A program made the translations under genes and the position numbers. From Pseudooceanicola aestuarii (lineage in GTDB: Bacteria; Pseudomonadota; Alphaproteobacteria; Rhodobacterales; Rhodobacteraceae): 64,000 nucleotides of DNA. The stretch's first letter is position 1. Each line of letters opens with the position of its first letter. Below, in pieces: positions 55,267-63,424 of this stretch. The notes below the pieces were generated by a model that saw only the letters and a list, made by a program, of their open reading frames with translations, had not been told where the DNA came from and did no database searches. The stretch lies in contig NZ_JAAFZC010000001.1 in assembly GCF_010614805.1 (NCBI RefSeq), positions 903,501 through 967,500 of the forward strand, given 5' to 3'.

Positions 55267-56321
55267 GGTGCCACCTCCCGCCGGGCGGGCAGGATTGCCG
55301 GCAGATCCCAGAATCCGGGACCGGCGGCCATCACATGCGGTACCGCGTTCAGCAGCAGCACGGCCATCGCATCCATCGCCGGTTTCGCCGGCGGGGCCTC
55401 CGGATTCTCGTCCAGCAGCTCGACCGTGGCGCGCACGCCGGGGCGGCCGTCGATCTCGATGACCCAATGGGCGGCGGCGTCCTCGCCATGCAGTTCGTGG
55501 GAGGAGGTCCACAGGATCGACAGCAACATCCCCGACCCGTCCGCAAAGCCCGCGCGCCACTTCCACGTCGTCGCAGCAACGGTTCCCTTGGCGATGGTAC
55601 CGACACGGATGGCAATGTCATGCGGTGCCAGGGTGAGTTCGTGCAGGGGCGTGATCTCGGTGATCCGCGTGCCCAGCTTCTCGGCGACATAGTCGAAGAT
55701 CTCGGCGAAATAGGTATCATACAGTTCCGCCACCGGCCCTTGCCGCAGGTCCGAAACCGCCGGGTCCGAGCCAAATCCCATGGCGTTGAACACCAGTCCC
55801 GGCGATGGCGCGTTGGAGGCATCGACCACCTCGTAGACCCGCATGTCCGTCCTTCCGCCGACCAGCCCGGCCAGCGACAGGGCGATCCGCTCAACGATGA
55901 AACCGGGGTTAAGCCCGATGCCGGCCAACGTGGCGCCGCCCTTGATCGCCGCGTTGCGCAGCGGTTCGGCATAGTCCGGCCCGTGGTAATCCGGGCGATT
56001 GTAGCCATTGGGCGAAATCACGTTCTTGCCGCTTTCCAGCAGGCGGATGACATCGGCATTCTGCCCCGCATAGGGCACACTGATCTGCGAGGTATGCAGC
56101 ACCACATCCGCATCCAGCGCCAGGATCTGGTCGATATCATTGGTGGCGATGATGCCGGTGGCGGGACGTTTGACGATCTCCCCCACGTCGCGCCCGACCT
56201 TGTCGGGATTGGTGACATAGGCACCCACCAGTTCGACATCATCGCGGTCCAATATCCGCCGGATCGTCGTCCGCCCCATGGAGCCGGTGCCCCATTGAAT
56301 GATCCTCGGTTTTCTCATCAC
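55263..56321 (-). CDS. DapB-like NAD(P)-dependent dehydrogenase
   Basis: A 352-aa protein with an N-terminal Rossmann fold (IIQWGTGSMGRTTIRRIL) like the dihydrodipicolinate reductase N-domain, and a longer C-terminal domain. The pattern (VVLHTSQISVPYAGQNADVI, KNVISPNGYNRPDY) fits the amine/2,4-diaminopentanoate dehydrogenase-like family common in CoA-thioester catabolic loci. Its substrate is unknown. It overlaps the CoA ligase by 4 bp and the SDR by 4 bp. Confidence 0.85.
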   Translation of the reverse strand: MMRKPRIIQWGTGSMGRTTIRRILDRDDVELVGAYVTNPDKVGRDVGEIVKRPATGIIATNDIDQILALDADVVLHTSQISVPYAGQNADVIRLLESGKNVISPNGYNRPDYHGPDYAEPLRNAAIKGGATLAGIGLNPGFIVERIALSLAGLVGGRTDMRVYEVVDASNAPSPGLVFNAMGFGSDPAVSDLRQGPVAELYDTYFAEIFDYVAEKLGTRITEITPLHELTLAPHDIAIRVGTIAKGTVAATTWKWRAGFADGSGMLLSILWTSSHELHGEDAAAHWVIEIDGRPGVRATVELLDENPEAPPAKPAMDAMAVLLLNAVPHVMAAGPGFWDLPAILPARREVAP

Positions 56322-58033
56322 GTTCCCCTCTTGGCCGGCGCGGCCGGTTCGCTCATGTCACTCAGCCGGGCGGCCAGATCGCGCCGCAGCACCTTGTTCA
56401 GCGGGTTGCGCGGCAGCTGGTCGATCGGCTCCAACCGCTCGGGCCACTTGAACTTCGCCACACCCTGCCTCTCCAGGAATTCGGTGATCCCGGCCAGCGT
56501 CAGCACAGCGCCCGAACGGGGCACCGCGAAAACACAGACCTTTTCACCCATCACACGGTCGGGGTAGCCGCAGGTCGCAGCCTCCTGCACGTCGGGGTGG
56601 GCGTTGATCAGGCTGTCCAGCTCCTCGGGCGAGATGTTCATGCCGCCGCGAATGATCAGCTCCTTGCGACGTCCGCGAAACCGGTAGAACCGCGCCATGT
56701 CACCGCCCCCGGCGATTTCGAACAGGTCGCCGGTGCGGAAAAATCCAAGGGCGTCAAAGGATTCCCGGTCCCGGCCGTTCAGGTACCCGTCAAAGACATT
56801 GGGCCCCCGGATCAGCAATTCGCCCACCGTGCCGGGTTGCGTGATCTCCCGGTCGTCAGCGGTGAAATCGACCAACCGGGTTTCGAACCGCGCGCCGAAC
56901 CGGCCGGGAAATTCCGCGCCGGGACGGGGGAACAGGGTGGCGCGCTGTTCCGGGTCGGGTACCGCGGCCGGGCCACCCACCAGTGCCACCCCTTCGTTGG
57001 AGCCGAAGAAATTCACCACGTCCACCTCGAAAACCTCCCGCATGCCGCGCACCATCCAGGGGTCCAGCGGCGCAGAGCCGGAGGCGATGTAACGGACATG
57101 GGAAAGGTCCACCTGATCGCGCAGCGCCTCGTTCTGCAGCAGCATGTTCAGGATCGCCGGCGGCGCGGCGGTAAAGGCGATCTTCTCCGCCACCAGCTGG
57201 CCCAGGTAGGCCTTCAGGTCAAAAGGATGGTGCAGCACGAAACAAGTTCGTGCCCGCACCCACAGAAACAGAAAGCTGGACAGCGCCGCCATGTTGGTCA
57301 GCGGAAAGGGGTTCAACATCGACTCCCCCGGCGTCAGCGTGATCGCCTCTTCCACGGCGAGGGTCTGGGAAAACCAATGATCATGGCTGCGCGGCACCCC
57401 CTTTGGCGCGCCGGTGGTGCCGGAGGTCCAGCAGATGGTAAAGATGGCCGCGCCGTCCCCGGCGGCGACCACCGGCGTCACGGGCGCCGTGGTATCAAGG
57501 GCCAGCCCCCCGTCCGCCGCGCCGCCAAAGCCCAGGACGCGGACCGGCGCGGCCACCAACGGCCGAAGCTCTGCCGCCATGTCCTGTCCCCGGAACGTCC
57601 GGCACGCGACGATGGCACGCACGTCCAGCTCGCGCAGGATGTCGGCGATCTCGTGATGGCGATAGGGCATCGGCACAGGGCTGATCACCGCGCCCAGCCG
57701 CGACAGCGCCAGGTACATGGTCACCAGTTCTGCCGTGTTGGGCAGTTGCACCAGCACCACGTCGCCGCGCCCGATCCCCTGCGCCGCCAGTTGCGCGGCA
57801 AGGTTCCGCGCCGCATTGGACATCTCCCGCAGGGTCCAGCGCGCGGCGGAGCGCCCCATCAACACGGCGCAATCGGGCGGATCAATCACGCCGGGCGCAT
57901 CGGGATCCAGCGCGACCATGGCGTCAAAGGCGGCATCCAGAGTTTGCCCCGTCCACCACCCGCGATCGCGATACACCTGATGTCGTGCGGACCGCTCCGC
58001 CGCCTGGTGACCGACATGCTCCATCTTTGTCAT
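56318..58033 (-). CDS. AMP-dependent acyl-CoA synthetase (cyclohexanecarboxylate/benzoate-ligase-like)
   Basis: A 571-aa ANL-family ligase at the head of the locus. Motifs in order: CWTSGTTGAPKGVPRS, NFFGSNEGVALV, FFRTGDLFEIAG and RGRRKELIIRGGMNISPEE, with NPLNKVLRRD at the end. The start at 58033 has gggagga 6 nt upstream. The longer frame upstream runs through repeated TGGTTTC-AAAA sequence and is not coding. It would activate the incoming acid to its CoA thioester. Confidence 0.88.
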   Translation of the reverse strand: MTKMEHVGHQAAERSARHQVYRDRGWWTGQTLDAAFDAMVALDPDAPGVIDPPDCAVLMGRSAARWTLREMSNAARNLAAQLAAQGIGRGDVVLVQLPNTAELVTMYLALSRLGAVISPVPMPYRHHEIADILRELDVRAIVACRTFRGQDMAAELRPLVAAPVRVLGFGGAADGGLALDTTAPVTPVVAAGDGAAIFTICWTSGTTGAPKGVPRSHDHWFSQTLAVEEAITLTPGESMLNPFPLTNMAALSSFLFLWVRARTCFVLHHPFDLKAYLGQLVAEKIAFTAAPPAILNMLLQNEALRDQVDLSHVRYIASGSAPLDPWMVRGMREVFEVDVVNFFGSNEGVALVGGPAAVPDPEQRATLFPRPGAEFPGRFGARFETRLVDFTADDREITQPGTVGELLIRGPNVFDGYLNGRDRESFDALGFFRTGDLFEIAGGGDMARFYRFRGRRKELIIRGGMNISPEELDSLINAHPDVQEAATCGYPDRVMGEKVCVFAVPRSGAVLTLAGITEFLERQGVAKFKWPERLEPIDQLPRNPLNKVLRRDLAARLSDMSEPAAPAKRGT

Positions 58034-58075
58034 GGCTTTCCTCCCGTCCGGCGCCGCCCCCTCTAGCGGCTTGCA

Positions 58076-58118
58076 TTTTGAAACCATCTTTTTGGAAACC
58101 ACGCAAGATCAATTCTTG
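58076..58118. promoter_or_regulatory. Direct repeats and short palindrome between CoA ligase and HxlR genes
   Basis: TTTTGAAACCA (58076-58086) and TTTTGGAAACCA (58090-58101) are near-identical direct repeats 14-15 bp apart. CAAGA-TCAAT-TCTTG (58104-58118) follows. They are placed where the HxlR regulator could control the locus. Confidence 0.4.
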
Positions 58119-58211
58119 TACCCGTGTATCCACAGAGGCTGATCCCGGTTTTCCGCCTAGATCCCCCCAAGTAGGTCTGCTAACGGTACGAAGTTGATGG
58201 AAAGAGTGCCG

Positions 58212-59195
58212 ATGAAGTCAAACCCGATAGATACCGCAAAACTGGTTCGCAGCTGTTCGATCTGGCGGGCGCTTGACGACGTCGGGGACGTGCCGACCAT
58301 GCTGATCCTGCAAGCCTTCTGGCTGGGCGAACGCAGGTTTGAAGGGTTCCGCAAACGCACCGGCCTGCTGAAAGCGCAGCTCAGCCAACGGCTGCAACAC
58401 CTCACCGCCGCCGATATCCTGGTCAAGCGGCTCTATTGCGAGCGGCCGCCGCGCTATGAATACATCCTGACGGAGAAGGGCCGTGATCTCTATGGGTTGG
58501 CCCTGGCCATGCTACGATGGGAAGAGAAATGGGCCGGCGACTCGGCCAAGTTCGCAGTCCGGATGGAGCATGTCACCTGCGGCGCCACCGAAATCAGCGC
58601 CGTCCCCCTGAGCCTCGCCACCGGGCAGGCCTTCACCGCCCGCAGCGTCACATGGCAGCATGGGCCGGGCATGGGCTGGATCACTCCGCAACACAACCGT
58701 CGACACAAACCACGTGGCAGCCACCATGGTACGCAGGCCAATCTGCTGGACGTGATTCTGCGGGTGTTGGGGGATCGCTGGTCTTCCCTCGTCCTGCGCG
58801 CGATCTTCACCGGAGAGCGGCGCTATGACCAGATCCAGAAGGACGCTGGCATCGCGACCAACATCCTGGTGGATCGCCTGCAATCGCTGAGCGATATCGG
58901 AATGATCCGCAAACAGCTCTATTCCAGCCAACCGCCGCGCTATGAATACCGCCTGACCGAAGCCGGGGTCGACTATTATCCGGTTCTGGTCATGCTGATG
59001 CGGTGGGGGGACCGCTGGTATGCCACACCCGAAGGGCCCCCGCTGGAATTGTTCGACCGCGACACTGGCGCGCCGTTGAACCCCGCCATGGTCTGTTCGG
59101 CCTGCAAGCAACCGCTGCATCCCGCCGACGTCCGGTTCCGCATCGAACCCGCCCGCAACGGCACAAAATCCACGGTCGCCGCCGAACAAGGCTGA
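58212..59195 (+). CDS. HxlR family regulator with two tandem winged-helix domains
   Basis: A 327-aa regulator that is an internal duplication. Two HxlR domains align end to end: residues ~8-105 (RSCSIWRAL to RPPRYEYILTEKG) and ~175-275 (DVILRVLGDRW to QPPRYEYRLTEAG). Each repeat has the RPPRYEY/QPPRYEY wing and is followed by a Cys-bearing tail: VTCGATEIS after the first and MVCSACKQPL after the second. Single-domain HxlR proteins work as dimers, so this is a covalent dimer. ATG at 58212 has ggaaagag before it; 58197 is an alternative. It is divergent from the CoA-ligase locus and its likely regulator. Confidence 0.88.
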   Translation: MKSNPIDTAKLVRSCSIWRALDDVGDVPTMLILQAFWLGERRFEGFRKRTGLLKAQLSQRLQHLTAADILVKRLYCERPPRYEYILTEKGRDLYGLALAMLRWEEKWAGDSAKFAVRMEHVTCGATEISAVPLSLATGQAFTARSVTWQHGPGMGWITPQHNRRHKPRGSHHGTQANLLDVILRVLGDRWSSLVLRAIFTGERRYDQIQKDAGIATNILVDRLQSLSDIGMIRKQLYSSQPPRYEYRLTEAGVDYYPVLVMLMRWGDRWYATPEGPPLELFDRDTGAPLNPAMVCSACKQPLHPADVRFRIEPARNGTKSTVAAEQG

Positions 59196-59210
59196 CTGGC
59201 GCCGACGCCC

Positions 59211-60080
59211 TCAGAACAGATCGCGCAGCCTTGGATCCAGCACCAGTCGGACATCGTTTTCGCGCACCTTGCGCAGATTGAACGAATGGATGCCATTCTT
59301 TCGCTGCCGTGCATCATCCAGGATCGCGCCAACCCGGCCCGGCGCCTCGGCCGAAGAGATTTCCGGGGCGCTGTTGAACTGGTGGGCGATCTTGTCGCGG
59401 ATCTGCTCTGCCCGGCGCCATCCGCGCAGAAATGCGCCCTGGTCGCGGTCGCTTCCCGCCGTCGCCTGGTCCGCGATCGCTTTGCGTTGCGCCCGGCGTG
59501 TGACCTGCTCGCGGGTGTTGAGAAACCGCAGATGCAACAACGCGAGCATCGGGTCGATCTGCGGCCAAGTCGCACTACCATGCCCTCCCGCCGAAATCCG
59601 CGCCGGTTCTGTCAGAATGCAAGGCTTGGAATAAGTACCGCTCAACACGCCCTTGAAACATTGTTGTAGAAACGGGCGGTCTTCGTCGATCAGCGCGTCA
59701 TCCTGCGGAAAAAGTTCATAACCCGCCGGCGCGGTGATCGACCCTTGCACAGCCTCCAGCCGATCGAGGAGCGACTGGTCAGGGGCCAGGTTGACCATCA
59801 ATTCGTCCACATCGCCGACCACGACGCGATCAAAGATCCGCACCAGCCCACTAGCCACATCCGACAACAGCGCCCACCGCGTATCATCAAAATGTGCATC
59901 CGGCGGATCGCGCGGAATGACGATCAGGTTGCAGCCTTTCGCGATCTCGGCAGTACGTGCATCAGCGCCATGGCTGATCACATAGAGGTTCCGACGGCCC
60001 ACCAGACCACCATAATACTGCACCCAAAGACGAAGAAAGAACTCTTCTTTCCAGACCATTGTCAGAAACGCTGACTTCAT
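59211..60080 (-). CDS. Glycosyltransferase family 2-like protein
   Basis: A 289-aa protein of the Glyco_tranf_2_4-like group. MKSAFLTMVWKEEFFLRLW starts the fold, and VVGDVDELMVN near residue 88 contains the DxD metal site (Asp90, Asp92). The Rhodobacteraceae family usually handles a surface sugar or teichoic-like polymer; the acceptor is unknown. It is 131 bp from the tRNA-fMet gene and converges with the HxlR gene. A shorter start could be argued, but 60080 gives the complete Rossmann-like N-terminus. Confidence 0.8.
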   Translation of the reverse strand: MKSAFLTMVWKEEFFLRLWVQYYGGLVGRRNLYVISHGADARTAEIAKGCNLIVIPRDPPDAHFDDTRWALLSDVASGLVRIFDRVVVGDVDELMVNLAPDQSLLDRLEAVQGSITAPAGYELFPQDDALIDEDRPFLQQCFKGVLSGTYSKPCILTEPARISAGGHGSATWPQIDPMLALLHLRFLNTREQVTRRAQRKAIADQATAGSDRDQGAFLRGWRRAEQIRDKIAHQFNSAPEISSAEAPGRVGAILDDARQRKNGIHSFNLRKVRENDVRLVLDPRLRDLF

Positions 60081-60184
60081 GTGACCACTGCCCCTTTTCT
60101 CCCCTGTGATGGGGCATTCACACTGCATTTTGCAATGCCTCTAAGCAGTTTAGGTGTTTTCGTTGTTTTTGGACGTATGGACAC

Positions 60185-60206
60185 GAAAAACCCGCCGCGA
60201 CGGGTT
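60185..60206 (-). terminator. Terminator of the rrn operon
   Basis: AACCCG (60189-60194) and CGGGTT (60201-60206) form a stem with a 6-nt loop; the minus-strand product ends in five T. It follows tRNA-fMet and closes the operon. Confidence 0.85.
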
Positions 60207-60234
60207 GGCGTGGCGACGGGATCTGTCTGATTTT

Positions 60235-60311
<77 letters not shown>

Positions 60312-60375
60312 TCAATTTTGTCCTGATCGGTTTTTTTCATCGTTATAGAGAGAAATCTTTTTGATGTTTCTTGCT

Positions 60376-60494
60376 AGGTCTGGCGGCGACTTACTCTCCC
60401 ACGTCTTGAGACGCAGTACCATCAGCGCTACGGCACTTAACGGCCAGGTTCGGGATGGGGCTGGGTGTTTTGCTCGCGCTATGACCACCAGACC
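60376..60494 (-). rRNA. rrf: 5S ribosomal RNA
   Basis: About 119 nt with the 5S landmarks on the minus strand: GGTCTGGTGG start, CCCATCCCGAAC and the final CCGCCAGACC arm that pairs with the start. It lies between 23S and tRNA-fMet. Confidence 0.95.
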
Positions 60495-60557
60495 GAGGAA
60501 GAAACATCAATTGTTGTCCAAGTCTGGGTGTTGACTTTTGAGTAGAGCTTTCTGGCT

Positions 60558-60577
60558 TCTACTGGATCAAATCAAGC
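60558..60577 (-). repeat. 3' arm of the 23S processing stem
   Basis: TCTACTGGATCAAATCAAGC pairs with its complement at 63981-64000 with one mismatch. Together they form the long stalk flanking 23S that RNase III cuts to release pre-23S. Confidence 0.8.
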
Positions 60578-60993
60578 CTATCGGGCAATTAGTACCGGTC
60601 AACTGAATGCATTGCTGCACTTACATCTCCGGCCTATCGACGTGGTGGTCTACCACGGCCCTCGGGGATACCTTGTTTTGAGGGGGGCTTCCCGCTTAGA
60701 TGCCTTCAGCGGTTATCCTGTCCGATCATAGCTACCCTGCACTGCCGTTGGCACGACAACAGGTCCACCAGTGGATCGTTCACCCCGGTCCTCTCGTACT
60801 AGGGGCAACTCCTCTCAAGTATCCTACACCCACGGCAGATAGGGACCGAACTGTCTCACGACGTTCTAAACCCAGCTCACGTACCTCTTTAAACGGCGAA
60901 CAGCCGTACCCTTGGGACCTGCTCCAGCCCCAGGATGAGATGAGCCGACATCGAGGTGCCAAACACTGCCGTCGATATGGACTCTTGGGCAGT

Positions 60994-61047
<54 letters not shown>

Positions 61048-61185
61048 TCGGGACCACCGGATCACTATGGCCGTCTTTCGACTCTGCTCGACTTGTCAGT
61101 CTCGCAGTCAGGCTGGCTTCTGCCATTGCACTCAACGAGCGATTTCCGACCGCTCTGAGCCAACCTTCGCGCGCCTCCGTTACGC

Positions 61186-61220
<35 letters not shown>

Positions 61221-61475
61221 ACACAGGGTCCCGGAACCCGATAAGGGATCGCGGTTAGACATCAAGCAGAACAAGGGTGGTATCTCAAGGATGGCTCCAC
61301 CGAGACTGGCGTCCCGGTTTCGAAGCCTACCACCTATCCTGCACATGTTGTGCCTGATGCCAGTGTGAAGCTGTAGTAAAGGTGCACGGGGTCTTTCCGT
61401 CTAACCGCGGGAAGCCTGCATCTTGACAGGCAATTCAATTTCGCTGAGTCGATGTTGGAGACAGCGGGGAAGTCG

Positions 61476-61566
<91 letters not shown>

Positions 61567-62119
61567 AATTCGGAGCTTGCACTCCTCCTTTTAACCTTCC
61601 GGCACCGGGCAGGCGTCAGACCCTATACGTCGTCTTGCGACTTCGCAGAGCCCTGTGTTTTTAGTAAACAGTCGCCACCCCCTGGTTTGTGCCCCCAGAT
61701 CCAAGTTGCCTTGAACCCGGGCTCCCTTCTCGCGAACTTACGGGAGTATTTTGCCGAGTTCCTTCAACATCGTTCTCTCAAGCGCCTTGGTATTCTCTAC
61801 CAGTCCACCTGTGTCGGTTTAGGGTACGATCCAATGAGAGGCTATTTCCAGGGACCGATCAGCGGCCCACCCAATCCGATAAGGGTGAACAACCTTCACG
61901 ATCCGTCACATCTCTCTGGCTCAGGAATATTAACCTGATTCCCATCGACTACGCCTTTCGGCCTCGCCTTAGGGGTCGGCTTACCCTGCTCAGATTAGCT
62001 TTAAGCAGGAACCCTTGGACTTTCGGCGACAGGGTCTCTCACCCTGTTTGTCGCTACTCATGTCATCATTCTCGCTAGTGATCTCTCCACCGGATCGCTT
62101 ACGCGCCGGCTTCACAGAA

Positions 62120-62169
62120 AACTCCGCTCCTCCAACGCCCCCCGGAGGGGACTAAGGAGGAATGGAATT
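62120..62169 (-). other. Extra stem-loop in 23S helix 46
   Basis: About 60 nt not found in the E. coli 23S follow GGAGCGT at the E. coli ~1200 position. AAUUCC/GGAGUU and UUCCUCC/GGAGGA form an interrupted stem capped by CCCC/GGGG. It matches the helix-46 extra stem-loop where RNase III cuts Rhodobacter 23S rRNA, so this rRNA is probably fragmented there as well. Confidence 0.6.
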
Positions 62170-62293
62170 ATGTCACACTACGCTCCGCTACCATGCCTTA
62201 CGGCATCCTCAGCTTCGGCTCATGGCTTGAGCCCCGTTACATCTTCGCCGCAGGACAACTTGTTTAGACCAGTGAGCTGTTACGCTATCTTTA

Positions 62294-62324
<31 letters not shown>

Positions 62325-62825
62325 TTGTTTTGGTCGTCCCACCTGCTTTCCCACTTAGCCATGAATTGGGGGCCTTAGCTGGAGGTCAGGGTTGTTTCCC
62401 TCTCCACTACGGGCGTTAGCACCCGCAGTGTGTCTGCCATCTAGTACTCCCGGGTATTCGGAGTTTGGTTAGGATCAGTAAGCCTGTGGGGCCCCATTAC
62501 CCATCCAGTGCTCTACCCCCCGGGGTATTCGGATGACGCTCTACCTAAATAGATTTCGCGGAGAACCAGCTATCTCCGAGTTTGATTGGCCTTTCACCCC
62601 TAGGCACAACTCATCCCGACCTTTTTCAACAGGTGTGGGTTCGGACCTCCAGTACGTGTTACCGTACCTTCATCCTGGTCATGCCTAGATCACTCGGTTT
62701 CGGGTCTGATCCATCTAACTCGACGCCCTATTAAGACTCGCTTTCGCTGCGCCTACACCTAACGGCTTAAGCTTGCTAGATAGACCAAGTCGATGACCCA
62801 TTATACAAAAGGTACGCCGTCACAA

Positions 62826-62844
62826 GACTGGACACTAATGACAA
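62826..62844 (-). repeat. Inverted repeat, 3' arm of the IVS stem
   Basis: GACTGGACACTAATGACAA on the plus strand pairs with 63406-63424 with one mismatch at the ninth position. One further U-G and one C-G pair extend it inward. Confidence 0.92.
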
Positions 62845-62845
62845 C

Positions 62846-63355
62846 CTAGAAGGGCATGGAAATCCTGAATTGCAGGGTTTCCAGACCTGGGTTGATATTC
62901 GACAATTCCGCGTTCGACCGATGGTCGTAGGAGATGCCGTAGCGGATCCCCTTCCGCGATTGGTAACCGACCTCGACACCCGATCGAAACTCGATCGCGT
63001 GGCCAAGGTCCGGCCCATCTCCGCGGCTGTAGAGGCCGGGGAGAAGTGAGAGCTGCACATAGGCACGATCACTTGCGAATTGGCCGGTCCAGGTTGCCCC
63101 CAGACCGATCCACGCGTCGCCATCTCCGGTTACGGAAACGCCGGCTGCTGGTTGGAACGGCCCATAGGTTCGCCCGGAGTCATACTTCAGATAGACCTCT
63201 TCGCTGATCGAGTTCCCGTTGAACTGTACGTCACCGAAACTCAGCGCAATGCGCTGTTCTTGCTGGCTTTCCGCCAGGCATCCGGTTCCGCAGTGGTTCA
63301 CCCCCATGTCGGTCAGACCGGCCACGAGGAAGAGAACTGCCAATGCGCCATCCAT
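62846..63355 (-). CDS. PagL-family lipid A 3-O-deacylase-like protein, encoded inside 23S rRNA
   Basis: An intact 169-aa ORF on the rRNA strand. SD aaggg lies 7 nt before ATG 63355; an in-frame TGA just upstream fixes the start. The product resembles PagL/acyloxyacyl hydrolases, eight-stranded outer-membrane barrels that remove an acyl chain from lipid A. The triad sits at exactly the PagL spacing: His145 and Ser147 in DHRSNAE, Glu159 in GLETLQF (H, +2, +12). It ends in Phe (RISMPF), the BAM signal. Repeated beta strands (VYLKYDSGRTYGPFQP, WIGLGATWTGQF, VGYQSRKGIRYGISYD) fit. The signal peptide is odd: ALAVLFLVAGL is hydrophobic but no basic residue precedes it. The stop lies 2 bp inside the IVS end. 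Confidence 0.8.
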   Translation of the reverse strand: MDGALAVLFLVAGLTDMGVNHCGTGCLAESQQEQRIALSFGDVQFNGNSISEEVYLKYDSGRTYGPFQPAAGVSVTGDGDAWIGLGATWTGQFASDRAYVQLSLLPGLYSRGDGPDLGHAIEFRSGVEVGYQSRKGIRYGISYDHRSNAELSNINPGLETLQFRISMPF

Positions 63356-63405
63356 GCTACTGCCCTTTCAGCTGTTTCCAGCAGGCATAGCGTGGTGCGC
63401 AGGGA

Positions 63406-63424
63406 TTGTCATTAGAGTCCAGTC
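63406..63424 (-). repeat. Inverted repeat, 5' arm of the IVS stem
   Basis: TTGTCATTAGAGTCCAGTC on the plus strand, the partner of 62826-62844. In the rRNA it reads GACTGGACTCTAATGACAA and follows GGAGCTT of helix 25 directly. Confidence 0.92.

Larger units (their letters stand above)
62826..63424 (-). other. 599-bp intervening sequence in 23S helix 25, carrying a pagL-like gene
   Basis: On the rRNA strand, normal 23S sequence stops at CAGTCGGAGCTT and resumes at TTGTGACGGCGTACC, exactly where helix 25 normally closes with a short loop. The 599 bp between are bounded by 19-bp inverted repeats with one mismatch, the layout of a classical IVS excised by RNase III. Helix 25 is a known IVS site in Salmonella, but those IVSs are short or encode small helical proteins. 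Here the insert is almost filled by one 169-codon sense ORF for a beta-barrel enzyme. Its base composition looks less GC-rich than the surrounding chromosome. Confidence 0.9.

Noticed and set aside
62846-63355. IVS-encoded S23 four-helix-bundle protein
   Set aside because: The translation is beta-strand-rich with an H-x-S-N and GLE triad and ends in Phe, unlike the helical S23 family.
63080-63415. Plus-strand open frame across the 23S insertion
   Set aside because: It is antisense to the pagL-like ORF, which alone has family motifs, an SD and a tail consistent with an outer-membrane protein.
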